Positions 14,507 through 25,583 are shown, numbered from the stretch's first letter. The stretch: 64,000 nt of DNA from PALSA-270 sp963770245 (GCA_963770245.1 CAVYOX010000008.1:62001-126000), one strand, 5' to 3'. A program made the numbers and translations. Notes: generated by a model not told the origin, from the letters alone.

Positions 14507-16198
14507 TTGGCTCTTGAAGATAAGTTCGACGACATCAAAAAGCTGATCGACGCGGGAAAAGAGAAGGGCTATCTCACCTACGACCAGGTCAATGACCTGA
14601 TCCCGCAGGATGTGCACTCTCCCGAAGATCTCGACGACCTGCTCACCACCATGAGCACGCAGGGCATCGATGTGCTCGAAGGTCCGAAGCTTCCCTCCGC
14701 CGCGCTCGACAAGAAATTCGACGAGGACGAGGCGGGCGAGGACGTTGAGCTCGATCTCACGCCCGGCGCCATGGAGAAAACCAACGACCCCGTCCGCATG
14801 TATTTGCGGGAAATGGGGACGGTGCCGCTGCTCACCCGCGAAGGCGAAGTAGAAATCGCCAAGCGCATCGAGCGCGGGCAGCTCCGCGTATTGAAGGCGC
14901 TCTCCCGTTCGCCGATCGTCATCAATGAATTGCTGGCCATGGGCGAAGACCTCAAAAAGGGCGTCCGCTCCATCAAAGAGGTGGTCACCTTCGATGAGGA
15001 AGAGATCACCGACGAAATTCTGCAGAACCGCCTGAAAGAATTCACCGGCAAGATCGACGAACTAGCCAAGGCCTACAAGAAATCTGCCCAGGTGGCCGAG
15101 AAATTTGCCACGGTCTCGCAGAAAAAGCGCCCCAAGGATTACCGCCACTACCGCATTGCGCTAGCCCGCGCCATCGTGCGCGTTTCGCTGGCTGTCCGCA
15201 ATCTCGGGTTCACCAACAACGAGCGCAAACGCCTGATCGAACGCGTGAACAAGACCGTGGACGGCATGCGTTCGCTCGACCGCCAGGCGCAGAACCTGGA
15301 AAAGAAAGCCGAGGCCACCCGCAGCGAAGAGCAACGCAAGGAACACAAGCGCCAGGCGCGCACCATTCACGCCGAACTGGAGAAGCAGGAAGGCGAAGCC
15401 GGCGTCTCCTTTCAGGAACTCAAGCGCACGCAGCGCGAAATCATCCAGGGCGACATGGACGCCGAGCAGGCCAAGCGCGAGCTCATCGAAGCCAATCTGC
15501 GCCTGGTCGTCTCCATCGCCAAGAAGTACACCAACCGCGGGCTGCAGTTCCTCGACCTCATCCAGGAAGGCAACATCGGACTGATGAAAGCGGTCGACAA
15601 GTTCGAATACCGCCGGGGATACAAGTTTTCCACCTATGCCACCTGGTGGATTCGACAGGCCATTACGCGCGCCATTGCCGACCAGGCGCGCACGATTCGC
15701 ATCCCCGTCCACATGATCGAGACGATCAACAAGCTCATCCGCACCTCGCGTCAACTGGTGCAGGAGTTGGGACGCGAGCCTACGTCGGAGGAAATCGCCA
15801 AGCGCATGGACATTCCGGTGGCGAAGGTCCGAAAGGTTCTGAAGATCGCGCAGGAACCGATATCGCTCGAGACCCCGATCGGGGAAGAGGAAGACTCGCA
15901 TCTTGGCGACTTCATCGAAGACCGCGCCGTGGTCTCCCCCGCCGAAGCCGTGATCAACGTAAACCTGAAAGATCAAACCGGCCAGGTGCTGCGCACACTG
16001 ACCCCGCGCGAAGAGAAGGTCATCAAGATGCGCTTCGGGCTGGAAGACGGCTCCGAGCACACGCTCGAAGAAGTCGGCCAGTCGTTTGCCGTAACCCGCG
16101 AACGCATCCGCCAAATCGAAGCCAAGGCGCTGCGCAAACTGCGCCATCCCTCCCGCTCCCGCAAGCTGCGCGCCTTTATGGATGGCGTCAGAGACTAG
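14507..16198 (+). CDS. rpoD: Primary sigma factor RpoD (sigma-70)
   Basis: This is the housekeeping sigma factor, 563 aa. Region 1.1 is at the N-terminus (FDDIKKLIDAGKEKGYLTYDQVNDLIP), followed by region 1.2 (DPVRMYLREMGTVPLLTREGE). Region 2 is ANLRLVVSIAKKYTNRGLQFLDLIQEGN through YKFSTYATWWIRQAITRAI. Region 3 contains IRIPVHMIETINKL, and region 4.2 is TLEEVGQSFAVTRERIRQIEAKALRKLRHP. The start is TTG at 14507, with AAAGG about 10 nt upstream; no ATG precedes the conserved region 1.1. The gene follows dnaG and has its own extended -10 promoter. Confidence 0.97.
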   Translation: MALEDKFDDIKKLIDAGKEKGYLTYDQVNDLIPQDVHSPEDLDDLLTTMSTQGIDVLEGPKLPSAALDKKFDEDEAGEDVELDLTPGAMEKTNDPVRMYLREMGTVPLLTREGEVEIAKRIERGQLRVLKALSRSPIVINELLAMGEDLKKGVRSIKEVVTFDEEEITDEILQNRLKEFTGKIDELAKAYKKSAQVAEKFATVSQKKRPKDYRHYRIALARAIVRVSLAVRNLGFTNNERKRLIERVNKTVDGMRSLDRQAQNLEKKAEATRSEEQRKEHKRQARTIHAELEKQEGEAGVSFQELKRTQREIIQGDMDAEQAKRELIEANLRLVVSIAKKYTNRGLQFLDLIQEGNIGLMKAVDKFEYRRGYKFSTYATWWIRQAITRAIADQARTIRIPVHMIETINKLIRTSRQLVQELGREPTSEEIAKRMDIPVAKVRKVLKIAQEPISLETPIGEEEDSHLGDFIEDRAVVSPAEAVINVNLKDQTGQVLRTLTPREEKVIKMRFGLEDGSEHTLEEVGQSFAVTRERIRQIEAKALRKLRHPSRSRKLRAFMDGVRD

Positions 16199-16803
16199 GC
16201 TTCGAAGCCCCGAGTTTCGGCGGAGCAGCGCCCCTCTGCAGCCGGCCGTTTGGGTGCGCCGCGCAGACCGGCGGCGAAGAATTTCACTCGTTTTTTCCTT
16301 GGCTTTCCACAAGGAATCTCGGTCCTGCACAGCTTCTTCACAACCGCGCGCCGATTTCTTGTTGCGGTCGTCTTCGCACTCAAGCACAGTACTCAACAAT
16401 GCAAACGTGAGATGTCTGCAGAGACTGCTTGGAGATTGCAGTAGAGCTGGCGGTACCCGGCGGTTCTCGAGGGTGAATTGCTGGGAGGTTCCAAAGACGT
16501 GCTCTGGCGCGTTTCGGACACCTGGGCGTTGCGGCCTCCTCACCGAGTCCTCCTCACCAAATGGGACTGAGCCGCCTGCAATCGCAATTCCTGCGGGTCG
16601 GGATTCGCGGACTACGGTCCGGCGGATGGCTGACCTGGCAGAGCTCGCTTGACGTCCACGGGCAATGCGGCTCGGGTGGCTGGCCTGGGCCGCATTTATT
16701 TTGCGGCAACTTTGCGTTCCGGATTTCTCGTGACCGGCCGCACGCGATGGCGAGACCTGAGGGCCGATGGCGAAGACCCCCGGGATGGGCTTCGCGATGC
16801 CTC
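16199..16803. other. Long intergenic region between rpoD and dnaB
   Basis: I find no supported gene in these 600 bases. Near the rpoD end, CGCCG, loop, CGGCG (about 16257-16274) followed by TTTTTT near 16290 may terminate rpoD transcription. Further on, GCCGCA and TGCGGC (about 16689-16705) form another hairpin with an AT-rich loop. An open frame beginning at 16561 has no protein-like composition. Confidence 0.4.
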
Positions 16804-16832
16804 TTGATATTCGCTGTTTATTCGCCTATACT
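16804..16832 (+). promoter_or_regulatory. Sigma-70 promoter of dnaB
   Basis: TTGATA (16804-16809) and TATACT (16827-16832) lie exactly 17 nt apart, a near-consensus promoter. Transcription would begin near 16839, about 140 nt before the dnaB start. Confidence 0.68.
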
Positions 16833-16979
16833 CGGGCCGCGACGAGGGGTGGGTTTCGGCCATGACAAGCGCGGGCGGGCGCGAACCCGTTTGCTTTATC
16901 GTCGGGTCGAAGAGAGCGGTCTGGCGCGGTGCACAAGGGATTGGCAAGGGGCGTGGTTCCGAACCGGGGATCGATAATT

Positions 16980-18347
16980 TTGGCGACTACCGACTACAGT
17001 CTTGCGCATAGTTTACCGGCTAACGTCGAGGCCGAGCGCTCCATCTTGGGCGCGATTCTACTCGACAATTTCTCCTACAACCAAGCTGCGGAGAGTCTGA
17101 AGCCGGACGATTTTTCTCTCGACTCCCATCGCCGGATTTATTCGCGGATGGTGGACCTGGCCGAATCCTCACGCGCCATCGACCTGATTACCTTGGTCGA
17201 GGAACTGGACCGCCATAAAGAACGAGAAGCGGTCGGGGACGCGGGCTATATCTCCGGCCTGCTCGATGGCGTGCCCGACCGCCCGAGCATTGAGCACTAC
17301 ATTCAGATTGTCCGCGACAAGGCGCTGCTGCGCGGACTGATGCATGCCGCCAATGCGGCGATTGCGCGCGCCGCCGAGCAGAGCGATCCCGCGGAAGAGA
17401 TCCTGAGCGAAGCCGAAGCCGCCATCTTTCAGCTTTCCGAAAAGCGCATTGGGCGCGGCTTCATGGATGTGCAAGAAATCGTCAAGGAATCGTTCGGCTC
17501 GGTGGATGCCCTGCTGCAGCGCGGCCAGCGCATCACCGGCCTGGCGACTCACTACAGCGATCTGGACGAGATGACCAGCGGGCTGCAGCGCTCCGATCTG
17601 ATCATCATCGCGGCTCGCCCTTCGATGGGGAAAACCGCATTTGCGCTGAATATCGCCGAAAATGCCGCCGTCGAAGACGGCAAGGTGGTGGGCGTCTTTT
17701 CGCTCGAAATGTCGCGCGAAGCGCTGCTGCTGCGTCTGTTGTGCTCGCAAGCCAGAGTGGACTCGCATAAGATGCGCACGGGCTCGCTTTGGCGCGACGA
17801 CGAGACCAAGGTGGCGCGCGCCATGGAGCAACTGGCGAAAGCCCCCATTTTCATCGATGACACGCCCGGGATCGGGCTCAGCGAGATGCGGGCCAAGGCA
17901 CGGCGACTGAAGCAGAAACGGGGCGCCCTCGATTTGATTATTGTGGACTACTTGCAGCTGATGTCGGGTGGCGGCCGGCGCTTCGAGAACCGCACCCAGG
18001 AAGTCTCGGCTATCTCGCGCGGCCTCAAGGCCCTGGCCAAGGAACTCACCGTCCCCGTCATCGCACTCTCCCAGTTGAGCCGCGCGCCGGAGAGTCGGGG
18101 CGGCGACCACCGCCCGCAACTGGCGGATCTGCGCGAATCAGGATCGATCGAGCAGGACGCCGACGTAGTGGCGTTCATTTTCCGCGAGGAGGTTTATAAG
18201 CAGGATGACCCCGACCTGCAAGGCCGAGCGGAGCTGATTATTGCCAAACAGCGCAACGGTCCGACCGGCAAAGTGCAACTGGCCTTCATCAAAAATTCCA
18301 CTCGCTTTGAATCCACCCTGCCAGACGGAATGGAGCCGCCAGAATAG
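16980..18347 (+). CDS. dnaB: Replicative DNA helicase DnaB
   Basis: This is the hexameric replication helicase. From TTG 16980 it has 455 aa, with GGGGA about 10 nt upstream; a GTG at 16929 would add 17 residues without family similarity. The N-terminal domain begins LPANVEAERSILGAILLD. The RecA-like domain has Walker A ARPSMGKTAFALNIA, VGVFSLEMSREALLLRLL, Walker B LDLIIVDYLQLM, ALSQLSRAPESR and the late SGSIEQDADVVAFIFRE. Length and motif order are typical, and no intein is present. It lies downstream of dnaG and rpoD but has its own promoter. Confidence 0.96.
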   Translation: MATTDYSLAHSLPANVEAERSILGAILLDNFSYNQAAESLKPDDFSLDSHRRIYSRMVDLAESSRAIDLITLVEELDRHKEREAVGDAGYISGLLDGVPDRPSIEHYIQIVRDKALLRGLMHAANAAIARAAEQSDPAEEILSEAEAAIFQLSEKRIGRGFMDVQEIVKESFGSVDALLQRGQRITGLATHYSDLDEMTSGLQRSDLIIIAARPSMGKTAFALNIAENAAVEDGKVVGVFSLEMSREALLLRLLCSQARVDSHKMRTGSLWRDDETKVARAMEQLAKAPIFIDDTPGIGLSEMRAKARRLKQKRGALDLIIVDYLQLMSGGGRRFENRTQEVSAISRGLKALAKELTVPVIALSQLSRAPESRGGDHRPQLADLRESGSIEQDADVVAFIFREEVYKQDDPDLQGRAELIIAKQRNGPTGKVQLAFIKNSTRFESTLPDGMEPPE

Positions 18348-18713
18348 GTCGCCCGAAACAGCGCGAACTGTCTGAAAAAACGTCCTTTTGGAGCCTGCCC
18401 GGGGGCGTCTCGCCGGTGTCGAGGATTCGGCTTAGCTACAGGCTCAGGACTGTGGAAAGCTTGTGGAAGTCGCGGTCAGCCCATCGCCACCGCCCAAGGA
18501 GTGACCGTCCAGTCGGTCTACGGTACTCGGTTGACCCGGAGCTAAGTCATAAGGTGCATAGGTAGTTAGCCGGTTTCCGCCAAGTGTGTTAGGAATCTTT
18601 CCCGGAGAGTGGCTCGTTCAAGCAACCCTTGAGATTTGCACATCTCCGGGGATAAGTCCTTTGGTCTAAGGGGTCGAAAACTCCGGAATTTACTGGGGAT
18701 TTGGCACTCGTGC
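18348..18713. other. Intergenic region between convergent dnaB and lepA
   Basis: No gene is supported. A long-range inverted pair CGGTCA and TGACCG (about 18473-18507) is visible, but neither end shows a clear terminator. Confidence 0.35.
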
Positions 18714-20537
<1,824 letters not shown>

Positions 20538-20636
20538 TGTGTGATTCTAACAGGAGGAGCACGAGTGGTTCGCCCTTCTACGGTCTCGCCGACGCCCGAT
20601 TCCCCGTTCCGGCATCTGCGATACGATGATGGCGTG

Positions 20637-21029
20637 ATGCCTTTCTCCCGCATCGATCATATTCAACTCGCCATGCCGCCGGGCGAGGAGGAAAGAGCGC
20701 GCGCTTTCTATCGCGATTTGCTCGGGATGGAGGAACGGCCGAAGCCGAGGGAGTTGGCCCGCCGCGGAGGTTGTTGGTTCGCCAGCGGGGACGCGCAAAT
20801 TCATCTGGGGGTCGAGCGAGATTTTCATCCTGCCAGAAAAGCCCATCCCGCATTGCGCTGTCAGGATTACGAGGGGCTGACCGCCAAACTGCGCGCCGCC
20901 GGAGTTCTATTGATCACCGACGACACCATGGCGGGCGTGGCGCGATGTTATATTCACGATCCCTTCGGGAATCGCATGGAATTGATCGGTCTTGCAGGAA
21001 TGGAGGCCTCACGCCAGGGGAGCGACTGA
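20637..21029 (+). CDS. Glyoxalase/VOC family protein
   Basis: This 130-aa member of the vicinal-oxygen-chelate superfamily begins FSRIDHIQLAMPPGEEERARAFYRDLLG and ends GVARCYIHDPFGNRMELI, the two beta-alpha-beta halves of the fold. Metal-ligand positions are His near residue 8, Glu in the last strand (RMELI) and His in QIHLGV. The substrate is unknown; relatives include glyoxalases and antibiotic-binding proteins. TACGAT (20622-20627) sits 9 nt before the ATG, so the message may be leaderless. The stop overlaps the predicted start of maf. Confidence 0.82.
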   Translation: MPFSRIDHIQLAMPPGEEERARAFYRDLLGMEERPKPRELARRGGCWFASGDAQIHLGVERDFHPARKAHPALRCQDYEGLTAKLRAAGVLLITDDTMAGVARCYIHDPFGNRMELIGLAGMEASRQGSD

Positions 21030-21613
21030 ATCCGACGCTGGTTCTGGCTTCTGCTTCGCCCCGCCGCCAGGAACTTCTGCGCAACGCAGATATCAGGTTC
21101 ACGGTACAGGCAGCGGCGGTGTCCGAGGTTCCCTTCTCCGGCGAGTCTCCGAAAGACTGTGCCGAACGCCTGGCGGGAGACAAAGCCCGCGCTGTATCGC
21201 GCCTGCGGCCGCATGATCTCGTGCTGGGCGCGGATACGATCGTCGTGGTGGATGGCCTCATGCTTGGCAAGCCGCGAGACCCGGCGGATGCGGCGCGCAT
21301 GCTTGGTCTGCTTTCCGGGCGCGCCCACGAAGTCATCACCGGCGTATGTCTGATGGGACCGGGGGAATCGGCCGCCGCGCGGGCGTTTGAAGACACTCGA
21401 TCCGAGAGCACGCGGGTCGTGATGCAGCGACTTTCCGAGCGGGACCTCGCCAGCTACGTCCGCAGCGGGGAGCCGATGGATAAGGCCGGCGCTTACGCGA
21501 TTCAAGGCATCGCCTCGCGCTGGATTTCCCGGATCGAGGGAGATTACTTCAACGTCGTGGGATTACCAGTAACCCTGGTTTTTCGTATGCTGCGTGAGCA
21601 CGGTTCCATCTAG
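21026..21613 (+). CDS. maf: Maf-like nucleotide pyrophosphatase
   Basis: Maf proteins hydrolyse non-canonical nucleoside triphosphates. The domain is complete: LVLASASPRRQELL, CAERLAGDKA, GADTIVVVDG, LGKPRD, GRAHEVITGV, GEPMDKAGAYAIQG and GDYFNVVGLP. The domain begins at once, so the start must lie just before it, yet no in-frame ATG, GTG or TTG exists there. CTG at 21026 follows AGGGGAG (21016-21022) by 3 nt and overlaps the VOC gene stop as CTGA. I therefore choose CTG, giving 195 aa, the normal family length. Translation is probably coupled to the VOC gene. Confidence 0.88.
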   Translation: MNPTLVLASASPRRQELLRNADIRFTVQAAAVSEVPFSGESPKDCAERLAGDKARAVSRLRPHDLVLGADTIVVVDGLMLGKPRDPADAARMLGLLSGRAHEVITGVCLMGPGESAAARAFEDTRSESTRVVMQRLSERDLASYVRSGEPMDKAGAYAIQGIASRWISRIEGDYFNVVGLPVTLVFRMLREHGSI

Positions 21614-21697
21614 AGCGGGGTGAGCCGAGGGTGCGGTGGGGACCGCCGGCTGTACCCAGCCAAAGGCAAATCGGCGGACCCAAGTTCCGGGTAGACG

Positions 21698-21895
21698 CTA
21701 GGCCGCGGGACCAGATGGCGGCTTGCCAGGCTCCTTGTCTTTTTCGTCCTTGTTGTCTTTCACGGCCGATTTGAAGTTGCGGATGCCTTCGCCCAGACCT
21801 TTTCCCAAATCGGCAAATTTGCTCGGCCCAAACAGCAGCAATGCAATGCCCACAATCAGCAGAATGTGCAGTGGCTGAAACAGTCCTTCACCCAT
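21698..21895 (-). CDS. tatA: Sec-independent translocase protein TatA/E
   Basis: This small membrane component of the twin-arginine export system has 65 aa from ATG 21895, with GGAGG 5 nt upstream; a longer frame from 21919 overlaps that site. It has one N-terminal hydrophobic helix (PLHILLIVGIALLLF), the FGPSKF hinge, an amphipathic helix (ADLGKGLGEGIRNFKSAV) and a charged, disordered tail. TatC is not in the window. A Tat substrate is (32808, minus strand), whose signal contains RRRFLS. Confidence 0.92.
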   Translation of the reverse strand: MGEGLFQPLHILLIVGIALLLFGPSKFADLGKGLGEGIRNFKSAVKDNKDEKDKEPGKPPSGPAA

Positions 21896-21966
21896 AAATC
21901 CTCCAGTTGCCTTACCCAAGCACCCTTGTGGAAATTCTAGGCCAGGCGGCAGCCGGAGTCAAAGAT

Positions 21967-23148
21967 CTAGGCGTTTTCGATCAGGCCGGCCAGCAACGCC
22001 GCCCGTCTCGCTAACTCCGAGATCAGGATGGACTCGTGGGGGGCATGTGCGCCTTCGCCCACTCCGCCTAATCCATCGAGCGTGGGGATTCCCAGTCGGG
22101 CGGTGAAGTTGCCGTCGGAACCGCCTCCGACCGAGGCTTCTCCCAGACTCCAGCCGAACTGCTTCGCGATTGCGACCGCCTTGCGGTAGAGGGTTCGAAC
22201 GCCCGGGGTCCGCTCCATCGGCGGACGATTCATTCCGCCCTCGATCTCGAGCTGGCATTTGCGGTTGAAGGGCCTCAGCGAACGCAGGCGGCGGTCGATG
22301 GCGGCAGCATCCTGCGGGCGCGCAACGCGAACATCCAGCCTGGCCGTAGCTTCCGCCGGTATCACATTCACCCGCGTGCCCCCTTCGACCAGGCCCACAT
22401 TCAAGGTGAGGCCGCGCTCGAGATTCACCAACCCGGAAATCCGGGTAATCTGTCTGGCCATTTCGAGGATGGCGCTCTGACCCTGCTCGAAATCGAGGCC
22501 CGAGTGCGCGGCTTTTCCTGTGACCTTCAAGGTGTAGGCGCCAATCCCCTTCCTGGCAGTTTTCACCGCTCCCTGCGGTCCGAAGGAAGGCTCCAGTACC
22601 AACACCCCAGCGGATTGCGTGGCCAGACTTTCGGTGATCGGGCGAGAGGAGGCGCTGCCCACTTCTTCGTCAGAAACCAGCAGCACCGTGACCGGGCGGG
22701 GCAGCTCACGGCAAACAGACCGGAGGGCATCGATTGCCGCCAGCATCAGCGCAATGCCCGATTTCATGTCGAGCACTCCCGGGCCCCAAATGCGTCCATC
22801 CGCGACCCGGTAGGGCATCGTAGCCAGAGTTCCCAAAGGATATACGGTGTCCGAGTGGCCGAGCAGAAGCACGGGCTTAGCGGCGTTCCCGCCCGCGAAA
22901 TCGACCTGCAGGTGGTCGCCATACTGGGTGGATTTGCGGAATTTGGCCTGCCCGCCGAGAGCTGTGAACTTGGCAGCCAGCAACGCGCTCAGGCGATCGA
23001 CGGCCGGCTTGTTGTCGCTTGGCGATTCGATCTCGACCAGTTGGCGGATGGTCTGGACGATCTGTTCCCGGCGACGCTCGAAATATTCGAGCGGGACCGC
23101 CGCGGTTGACGCGGGCCGGGCCGCGGACTGGGGCGGGATACTCTTCAT
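21967..23148 (-). CDS. M20 family metallopeptidase (glutamate carboxypeptidase-like)
   Basis: This 393-aa di-zinc peptidase or amidohydrolase has the metal ligands in LLLGHSDTVYP, WGPGVLDMKSG and SDEEVGS (the catalytic Glu pair) and a late HAPHESI. The dimerisation domain lies between about residues 195 and 300. The architecture is closest to carboxypeptidase G2-like enzymes that remove C-terminal glutamate. There is no signal peptide, so it is probably cytoplasmic. It diverges from fabZ across a short region in which the two -10 boxes overlap. Substrate specificity is not determinable. Confidence 0.88.
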   Translation of the reverse strand: MKSIPPQSAARPASTAAVPLEYFERRREQIVQTIRQLVEIESPSDNKPAVDRLSALLAAKFTALGGQAKFRKSTQYGDHLQVDFAGGNAAKPVLLLGHSDTVYPLGTLATMPYRVADGRIWGPGVLDMKSGIALMLAAIDALRSVCRELPRPVTVLLVSDEEVGSASSRPITESLATQSAGVLVLEPSFGPQGAVKTARKGIGAYTLKVTGKAAHSGLDFEQGQSAILEMARQITRISGLVNLERGLTLNVGLVEGGTRVNVIPAEATARLDVRVARPQDAAAIDRRLRSLRPFNRKCQLEIEGGMNRPPMERTPGVRTLYRKAVAIAKQFGWSLGEASVGGGSDGNFTARLGIPTLDGLGGVGEGAHAPHESILISELARRAALLAGLIENA

Positions 23149-23229
23149 GGGCTCGCCTGCAAGCGGTGTCTGCTCTCCGATCGGTGGAACGATTCAGCCC
23201 TCGTCCCCCGCTTCCGGATCACGCGGTAC

Positions 23230-23237
23230 AGTATAAT
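23230..23237. promoter_or_regulatory. Overlapping divergent -10 boxes (M20 gene and fabZ)
   Basis: AGTATAAT reads TATAAT on the plus strand (23232-23237, toward fabZ) and TATACT on the minus strand (23235-23230, toward the M20 gene). The two promoters would compete for one polymerase site. -35 boxes are weak on both sides. Confidence 0.5.
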
Positions 23238-23259
23238 CTTCGCTCCACGCGAGACTAGA

Positions 23260-23790
23260 ATGGCCGATAGCGCACAACCCGCAACCGTCGCGCCCGAGAA
23301 AACCGTGCTCGATATTCAGGACATCCAGCGGATATTGCCTCACCGTTTTCCCTTTTTGCTGATTGACCGCGTGACGGAAATTGTGCGCCGACAGCGCATC
23401 GTGGCGCTCAAGAACGTCACCATCAACGAGCCCTTCTTCGCCGGCCACTTTCCCGATATGCCCATTATGCCGGGTGTGCTGATCGTCGAAGCGATCGCCC
23501 AGGCGGGTGGAGCGCTGCTGCTGACCGAAATCGAGGACCGCGCCGACAAGCTGATCATGTTCACCGGCATTGAACGCGCCCGATTCCGTCGTCCCGTGGT
23601 TCCAGGCGACCAGTTGCGTATTCAGGTCGAGCTGAAAGCGTGGCGCGCCGTCGGACCGATGGTCGCGGTCCGCATGGAGGGCGTGGCCACGGTGGACGGG
23701 CAGCGCGTGGCTGAGGCCAGCGTAAAGTGCCAGCTCGTGGATCGCTCTCGCGCCCGGCGCGGCTTCGACGAGACCGCGGAATCCGAGTAG
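23260..23790 (+). CDS. fabZ: 3-hydroxyacyl-ACP dehydratase FabZ
   Basis: FabZ dehydrates beta-hydroxyacyl-ACP in fatty acid synthesis. The hot-dog fold shows ILPHRFPFLLIDRV, the catalytic His in PFFAGHFPDMPIMPG and the Glu in VLIVEAIAQAGG. The length of 176 aa exceeds the usual 145-155 because of a 15-residue polar N-terminus and a charged C-terminal tail. TATAAT lies 22 nt before the ATG. It heads fabZ-lpxA-lpxI, which ties the hydroxyacyl-ACP pool to lipid A synthesis. Confidence 0.95.
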   Translation: MADSAQPATVAPEKTVLDIQDIQRILPHRFPFLLIDRVTEIVRRQRIVALKNVTINEPFFAGHFPDMPIMPGVLIVEAIAQAGGALLLTEIEDRADKLIMFTGIERARFRRPVVPGDQLRIQVELKAWRAVGPMVAVRMEGVATVDGQRVAEASVKCQLVDRSRARRGFDETAESE

Positions 23791-23848
23791 AAAACAGCGT
23801 GTCGGCCATTTTTCCCAGTCCGCATTCGCCACCCGGTGCTTCGCCGCG

Positions 23849-24625
23849 ATGAACGTCCACCCCACCGCCATCATCGATGCCCGGGCTCAGGTACACCCCA
23901 CTTGTAAGATCGGCCCCTACTGCGTGATTGGCCCGGAGGTGGAGCTGGGCGAGGGTTGCGAGCTCATCTCGCAGGTCGCGATCGAAGGCCCAACCCAGGC
24001 CGGAGCCCACAACCGCTTTTATCCATTCTGCGCCGTTGGCATGGCGCCGCAGGATTTGAGCTACGCGGGCGAACCCACCCGTCTGGAGATCGGCGACCAC
24101 AACCAATTTCGCGAGTGCGTGACGATCAGCCGCGGGACCTCGAAAGGCGGCGGCCTGACTCGCGTGGGCAGCCATACCCTGGTGATGGCCTATTGCCACA
24201 TCGCCCATGACTGCCGAATCGGCGACCATGTCATCATGGCCAATGGGGCGACGCTTGGCGGCCACGTGGTGGTCGAGGAGTGGGCTGTGGTGGGCGCTCT
24301 TTGCCCGGTGCACCACTTCGTCCGCATCGGAACCCACTCCTTCGTCGGGGGCGGCACCACGATCACCAAGGATGTTCTGCCCTTTTCCAAAACCGTGGCG
24401 GCGCGCGATACCCATGCCTACGGTTTGAATGCCATTGGGCTCGAGCGCCAGGGCTTCAGCAAACAACGCATTCGCAAGATTCATCATGCTTACAAGGTTC
24501 TGCTGGCTTCCAAGCTCAACACTTCGCAGGCGCTTGAGAAGCTGAAGGCGGAGGCAGACGCCGGGAAAGATGTGGAGATGCTGATCCGGTTTATCGAGGC
24601 TTCGGAGCGGGGAGTAATCAAGTAG
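23849..24625 (+). CDS. lpxA: UDP-N-acetylglucosamine acyltransferase LpxA
   Basis: LpxA performs the first acylation of lipid A synthesis. The 258-aa left-handed beta-helix begins MNVHPTAIIDARAQVHPTCKIGPYCVIG with hexapeptide repeats. The catalytic His lies in MAYCHIAHDC, with GGHVVVEEWAVVGALCPVHHFVRIG further on. The C-terminal helical domain contains GLNAIGLERQGFSKQRIRKI, typical of LpxA. It follows fabZ by 58 nt. Its presence shows that the cell makes lipid A and has an outer membrane. Confidence 0.96.
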   Translation: MNVHPTAIIDARAQVHPTCKIGPYCVIGPEVELGEGCELISQVAIEGPTQAGAHNRFYPFCAVGMAPQDLSYAGEPTRLEIGDHNQFRECVTISRGTSKGGGLTRVGSHTLVMAYCHIAHDCRIGDHVIMANGATLGGHVVVEEWAVVGALCPVHHFVRIGTHSFVGGGTTITKDVLPFSKTVAARDTHAYGLNAIGLERQGFSKQRIRKIHHAYKVLLASKLNTSQALEKLKAEADAGKDVEMLIRFIEASERGVIK

Positions 24626-24710
24626 TGCCGGCAGCTTCCTCGGCCGCCGGGCGGGCTTCGGCGAGCCGCCGGCACGGCAGCTCTCCCATAACTCGTTTAC
24701 ACTGTCCCCG

Positions 24711-25562
24711 ATGCCCGCCCCCAGAGAACGACTCGGCCTGATCGCCGGCAACGGCCGCTTCCCCTTTCTGGTGCTCGATGCGGCGCGGGCTCAGGGCTTC
24801 GATGTGGTGGTGGCCGCCATCAAGGAAGAGACGTTCCCGGAAATCGAGGCGCACGGCGCCGTTGCGGTTCACTGGCTTTCGCTCGGCGAACTTTCCAAGC
24901 TCATTGAGACTTTCAAAACAGCGGGCGTGAGCCGCGCCGTCATGGCCGGACAAGTCAAGCACAAGCAGATCTTTTCCGGCATCCGGCCGGACTGGCGACT
25001 GGCCAAGCTGCTGCTCTCGCTGGGCACGAGGAATACCGACTCCCTGCTGGGTGCGCTGGCCAAAGTTCTGGCGGAGGAAGGCATCGTGCTCGAAAACTCC
25101 ACGGCACTGCTTCTCCCTCTGCTCGCGAAGTCCGGAGTCCTGACCCGGCGTGCGCCGACCGAAGCGGAGCAAAATAACATCGACTATGGACGCCGGGTGG
25201 CCCGCCATCTGGCGTACTACGATGTTGGCCAAACCGTCGTCATTGCCGAAGCCGCGTGTGTGGCCGTCGAAGCCATGGAAGGGACCGATGCCACCATTGC
25301 GCGCGCCGGCCAGCTGATGGCCACTCTCGAACCGGGCGCTTCGACCTTAAGCCGCGCCTTGACCGTGGTGAAAATCGCCAAGCCCAATCAGGATATGCGC
25401 TTCGACGTCCCCGTGGTGGGGGTGAGAACCATCGAGGTCATGCGCCAAGCCGGGGCAAGCTGCCTCGCGGTCAACGCGGGGAAATGCCTGCTGCTCGATG
25501 GCGACCGAGTCCTCGAGGCGGCGAATGACGCGGGGATCGCGATCGAGGCCGACCCCAGCTGA
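24711..25562 (+). CDS. lpxI: UDP-2,3-diacylglucosamine pyrophosphatase LpxI
   Basis: LpxI hydrolyses UDP-diacylglucosamine to lipid X and replaces LpxH in many bacteria. The 283-aa protein begins RLGLIAGNGRFPFLVLDAA and has AGQVKHKQIF, GTDATIARAG, KIAKPNQDMRFDVPVVG and AGKCLLLDGD, the LpxI (DUF1009) landmarks. TACACT (24698-24703) ends 7 nt before the ATG, so transcription may start at or next to the start codon. It completes the fabZ-lpxA-lpxI set. Confidence 0.93.
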   Translation: MPAPRERLGLIAGNGRFPFLVLDAARAQGFDVVVAAIKEETFPEIEAHGAVAVHWLSLGELSKLIETFKTAGVSRAVMAGQVKHKQIFSGIRPDWRLAKLLLSLGTRNTDSLLGALAKVLAEEGIVLENSTALLLPLLAKSGVLTRRAPTEAEQNNIDYGRRVARHLAYYDVGQTVVIAEAACVAVEAMEGTDATIARAGQLMATLEPGASTLSRALTVVKIAKPNQDMRFDVPVVGVRTIEVMRQAGASCLAVNAGKCLLLDGDRVLEAANDAGIAIEADPS

Positions 25563-25583
25563 ACTTTGAAGGAGACTCTTCCC

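Noticed and set aside
15161..16543. 460-codon minus-strand frame across rpoD
   Set aside because: It mirrors conserved RpoD regions codon by codon and has no domain of its own.
16561..16977. Possible gene before dnaB
   Set aside because: No ribosome-binding site, composition unlike protein, and it contains the good dnaB promoter at 16804-16832.
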